Source: Adiantum capillus-veneris
Lineage: Eukaryota; Streptophyta; Polypodiopsida; Polypodiales; Pteridaceae
Assembly (NCBI GenBank): GCA_014529385.2
Contig: CM043946.1
Coordinates: 17,982,077 to 18,042,076 of the forward strand
Direction: 5' to 3'
DNA: 60,000 nt
Shown here: positions 56,275 to 60,000 of the stretch, in pieces
Position numbering within the stretch: the stretch's first letter is position 1
Layout: every line of letters begins with the position of its first letter
Notes under the pieces: generated by a model
The model's input: only the letters and a program-made list of their open reading frames with translations
Told to the model about the DNA's origin: nothing
Databases searched by the model: none
Translations under genes and position numbers: made by a program

Positions 56275-59200
56275 TAGATCATCATGTGTATGAGAGTAAG
56301 CCCAAAGCTTTTCGGAAAGCTTCAAACATTTCTCGTGATAACGCCTTCATAAATAGATCTACAATGTTATCCTGTGTAGCCTTTCCCCTGCATGTAGCCT
56401 TTCCCTGACATAGTGGTAGTGAACCTCTATGTGCTTTGTTCTTTCATGAAATACTAGATTCCTTGCAAGTGCCATAGCACTCTGACTGTCAGTGAAAATG
56501 GTAGTGGGTGCCCGTTGACACTCACAAAGATCTGCCAATAACTTGCGTATCCATACACAATCAACTATTGCCGTGAAAGCTGCCCTGTACTCCGCTTCAC
56601 AAGTTGATGTAGCCACTGTGGGTTGCTTCTTGCTTAGCCAAGATATACATGCATTTCCCAAGAAAAAACAATTCCCACTTGTGGAATGCCATGTGTCAAA
56701 ATCACCAGCCCAATCTGAATCGTTGTAACCAAGAAGCTGCATAGAACTGTGCTTTCCATACATATCCCCCCTTGGAAAGAACGTCGAAAGATTAGGGATA
56801 CCTGAAAGGTAACGAAGTCTGGAAACCCCAAATTGAATGTCTGGACGTGTGTTGCCTGCCAAATATATCAAGAAACCAACCGCTGCTGCATAAGTATGTA
56901 CATCAAAAGGTTCTCCAGCATCGTGCATGCTCAACTTTGATCCAGTTTCTACGGGTGTAGAGATTGGTTTACAATTTTGCATAATGAGAACTCCATCTCT
57001 CTTTTTGACATACAAATTACTTTCTGTTGGACTATTATGAAATCCGTGACCAATCAAATAAGTATGTATCTTCTCATACCATGCTCTTGGAGCCTGTTTG
57101 AGACCATACAAAGATTTACGCAATCTACATACCTTTTGCTCTTGACCTTTTACAACAAAACCACTTGGTTGACTTACATAAACTTCTTCCTGCAAATCAC
57201 CATTCAAAAAAGTAGTTTTGATATCCAATTGATGCACTTTCCAACCATAATGAGCAGCAATTGCAACTAGTGATCTAACCGTGGACGCACGAGAAGTAGG
57301 AGAAAAGGTTTCATCATAATCTATGCCTTTCTGTTGCGCATAGCCTTTTTCCACAAGCCTTGCTTTGTGCCTGTCAACAGTACCATCTTGTTTCCTTTTT
57401 ACCTTAAAAACCCACTTTGTACCAATAGGCTTTTTACCTGTAGGCAATTCCACTAGATCCCATGTATGATTCTTATGAATAGAATCAATTTCTTGCTGCA
57501 TAGCATCTTTCCACTGAACACACTCTAAAGCTTGTTCAAATGAATCAGGCTCATCTGCATCACAAAGAGTGCTAAATCAAGCCAAATCTACTTGCTCTCT
57601 GCCAAAAGTAGTACCAGCATGTGTTTTTCGTGGCAACGGTGCATCCAACTTGCTATCCTGCAAAGTTTTTTGAACCCATTTAGGCAAGGTTCTATCTTCC
57701 TTGAGAACTTCTTTCTCTTCACGCACAATTTCCTCTACATCATGAGGTGTCACATGATGATCAAAAGATTGATCAAGATTATCAACCTGTTGTGATTCTT
57801 GATTCTCCACAAAAGAAGGAAGCAAACCTTCAAATACATCATGTGTCTGCATATGAGGTACATCAAAAGCAACCATAGGTTGGGCAGTAGTTTCTGCAAA
57901 AATTATATCATGACTTTCAAAAATCTTGTTTGTAGCAGGATTGTAAAGTCTATAACCTTTACTTCCACTACTGTACCCCACAAATATACATTTGATTGCC
58001 TTATCATCAAGCTTCCCACATAACTGCTGAGGGATGTGAGCATAAGCAAGACAACCAAAAACACGAAGATAACTGACTGAAGGTTTTCTGTCATACCAAG
58101 CTTCATATGGAGTAATGGTCTTCAAGGCATGAGTAGGAAACCTGTTCAAAACATGTGCTGCACAAGCAACTGCCTCTATCCATAGCTTATGAGGCAAACT
58201 CTTAGCCTTGAGCATACATCTAGCCGTCTCCATTAAAGACCTGTTCTTCCTTTCTGCAACACCATTCTGTTGTGGTGTGTATGGCATAGTGCATTGGTGT
58301 TTAATGCCTTTCTTTCCCAAAAAATCCTTAAATGCACCTGACATGTATTCGCCTCCTCGATCGGTACGAAGAGTCTGTACTTTGCAACCTGTTTCATTTT
58401 CAACCATGGTGACATAATGTTGAAAAACTCCAAACACATCTGACTTTGCTTTGAGTGGATACACCCAAAAAAACCTAGAAAAGTCATCAATGAAGGTCAC
58501 AAAATAAAGGCTGTTTCCTATAGATGGCGTCCTCATAGGACCACATACATCACTGTGTACAAGCTGCAACTTTCGTGTCCCTCTAACTGAACCATCCTGC
58601 AAAAATCCAAATTTGTGCATCTTTCCAAGAACACAACCTTCACATACATGTCTTGGTGGCATCTCCAATAAAGACAAATCATGCACCATATTATGACGTT
58701 GTAAAGTCATCAAACTGCCATAACCAACATGCCCAAATCTAGCATGCCACAACTCAGCATCCTGCATGGCCTGAGTCTTTGTTTCTACAATACATACCTG
58801 AATCTGCTTTTCATAATGATCTAGCACAAATAGTCCATTTTCCAGCGTACCTGTAGTGATAAGAGAATAACCATTCTCTCGATCTCGTACAACACATCTG
58901 TCATCCTCAAAAATGACCCGAAGACCATTTTTTGCAAGAGCGGATACAGACAACAAATTCTTCTTGATCCCTCGAACATATAATACATCTGGCAAGCATA
59001 AATCTGAACCATCTGAAATGGTAATCAAAATCTTACCAACACCTTTGATTGGATAAGAAGCATTATTTGCACATGTCACCTTCTTTCCTGCTGGAGCTGC
59101 ATCCAATGAACAAAACAAATCCTTCCTTGAAGTAATATAACTGGATGCACCACTATCAAAGTACCAAATCATTTGTGTCTCGTCAACACTGTAAGTAGAA

Positions 59201-59865
59201 AAATATGAACATACTACGAAAGCATAAGAATCCTGCACAAATTTTGCAGACTCTTCTTTAGCTGTAGAAGAATCACTAGAAGCTGAAACAACCAAACTTG
59301 ACTCTTTCTTCTTTTCTTTAGCAATTCGCTTTTTACACTCACTAATGTAGTGATCAGGTTTCTTGCAGTAGTGACATTTGCCTTTCTTCTTGGACTTGTC
59401 GGAATCACCTTTAGACTTCTCTGAAGACTTACCTACACCAGACTTGGAGTAATGAGCACTCTCTTTACCCTTGTTTTTGTTCTGTACAACAAGAGCATGA
59501 TCCATACCATCCACCTGTAAGGACTTGTTCTTACGTGATTGATCCTCCTGCAATAGCAAAGCCACTAACTCTTCAAAACAAAGAGGCTCAGGATTAGCTC
59601 GCAAAGACAGAGTCAAAGAAGTCTGAAAAGTCAAATAAGATGGTGGTAGTGAATTGAGTGTTTTGGAAACCAAGTCCTTCTCTAGAATCAATTCATCAAT
59701 GCTAAGCAATTGCTCTTTAAGATCCGTGATTTTTGTAAGATGCTCGACAATATCGTCACCTTTGTCCATCTGTATTTTGGCTAAAAGCATGCTTTGGTGG
59801 TACAAAAAGGAGTGTCCTTGACAACACCTTTGACAAATCTTTGAGCTACAATTTCTACATGTCAC
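56275..59865 (-). pseudogene. copia-2 gag-pol, inactivated by stop, RT deletion and small duplication
   Basis: The frame from 59865 carries gag remnants, zinc knuckle CHYCKKPDHYISEC, protease YFDSGASSYI, the integrase zinc region (HARFGHVGYGSL...CEGCVLGK), HSDVCGPM, LRTDRGGEY and NGVAERKNRSLME. An in-frame TGA (57577-57579) separates it from RT: KWVFKVKRKQDGTVDRHKAR, LDIKTTFLNGDLQEEVYVSQ and KSLYGLKQAPRAWY. At about 56982 GVLI joins directly to MQNCKPISTPVE, so roughly 85-100 codons including catalytic YVDD are missing, in frame. RNase H follows (NDSDWAGD, TSTCEAEYRAA, RTKHIEVHYHYVRERL). An 18-bp duplication (56373-56409) then shifts the frame, and the expected end (QDNIVDLFMKALSREMFEAF) lies in the other frame. 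It cannot reverse transcribe. Confidence 0.95.
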
Positions 59866-60000
59866 ATGAAAAACTACCTATCATACTATATATCAATGGA
59901 TAGATCTTCAAAAGAAGAATCTAAAAACACAAGTTCCGAAATTTTTTGACCTAAACTACAAAAATTTTACCAGTCCCCACTTTTTCATTGGTAGAAGTAA
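59866..60000. other. upstream part of copia-2 gag region (window edge)
   Basis: Presumably continues gag on the minus strand, but it is too short and out of frame to support a call. Confidence 0.35.

Larger units (their letters stand above)
55945..60000 (-). mobile_element. Ty1/copia retrotransposon (copia-2), 3' portion
   Basis: Minus strand. The 3' LTR begins at TGTAGACATGTAG (56234) after a GGGGGGATTT purine tract and runs down to about 55945. gag-pol occupies 59865-56275. The 5' LTR and the gag start lie beyond the window end, so the element is incomplete here and its target duplication cannot be tested. Confidence 0.92.

Overview
This 60 kb window looks like nuclear DNA of a land plant with a large, repeat-filled genome. 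The evidence is GT-AG spliced genes, Ty1/copia and CACTA (En/Spm) elements, long GA and TA microsatellites, and a roughly 180-bp satellite. A Penelope-like reverse transcriptase and LINEs with a metazoan-style coiled-coil/RRM-like ORF1 would fit a fern, lycophyte or other non-flowering plant better than a typical angiosperm. That placement is inference; nothing here names the species. Most reading frames are mobile-element proteins carrying stops or frameshifts. Only about 2.3 kb at the left edge looks like ordinary host gene space.

Layout. 1-2.3 kb holds the end of an FCP1-like phosphatase-domain gene (+) facing a two-exon gene of unknown function (-). 2.3-5.2 kb is non-coding with three small tandem repeats and two GC-rich blocks. 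5.3-6.46 kb and 12.03-14.4 kb look like two halves of one decayed minus-strand locus split by a 5.6-kb copia element (6460-12029). 14.4-17 kb is AT-rich with an old repeat carrying a 16-bp palindrome. 17.0-23.3 kb holds two LINE-type elements (-), one ORF1-only and one full-length. They share a 5' leader and a 3' tail but encode different ORF1 proteins.

23.35-34.75 kb is a decayed Penelope-like element (-). An 8.2-kb CACTA transposon (26384-34538, TSD AGA) was inserted cleanly into one of its reading frames. The CACTA carries a tnp2-type transposase gene, a TnpA/Transposase_24-like gene, GCGACGCT-type subterminal repeats and a possible captured exon. All of its genes are now broken. 34.75-37 kb is non-coding. 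37.3-37.9 kb holds the terminus of a second CACTA element next to a DUF8039-like fragment.

38.0-52.4 kb is dominated by a 181-bp satellite, with a 140-bp short form and a related ~118-bp family. A 2.7-kb TG...CA insertion (43421-46116, 4-bp TSD GTAG) sits in it and is probably a solo LTR. 52.8-55.6 kb is a multi-exon plus-strand gene of a family I cannot name, with transposase-like conserved blocks. 55.9-60 kb is the 3' part of a second copia element (-) that has lost its RT catalytic YVDD region.

How the parts relate: this is a stratified record of insertions rather than a pathway. Copia-1 split an older gene, the CACTA split a Penelope element, and a long LTR split a satellite. The most interesting items are the Penelope element in a plant, the two LINEs with shared ends and different coding cores, the satellite with its two monomer lengths, and the unclassified gene at 52.8-55.6 kb.
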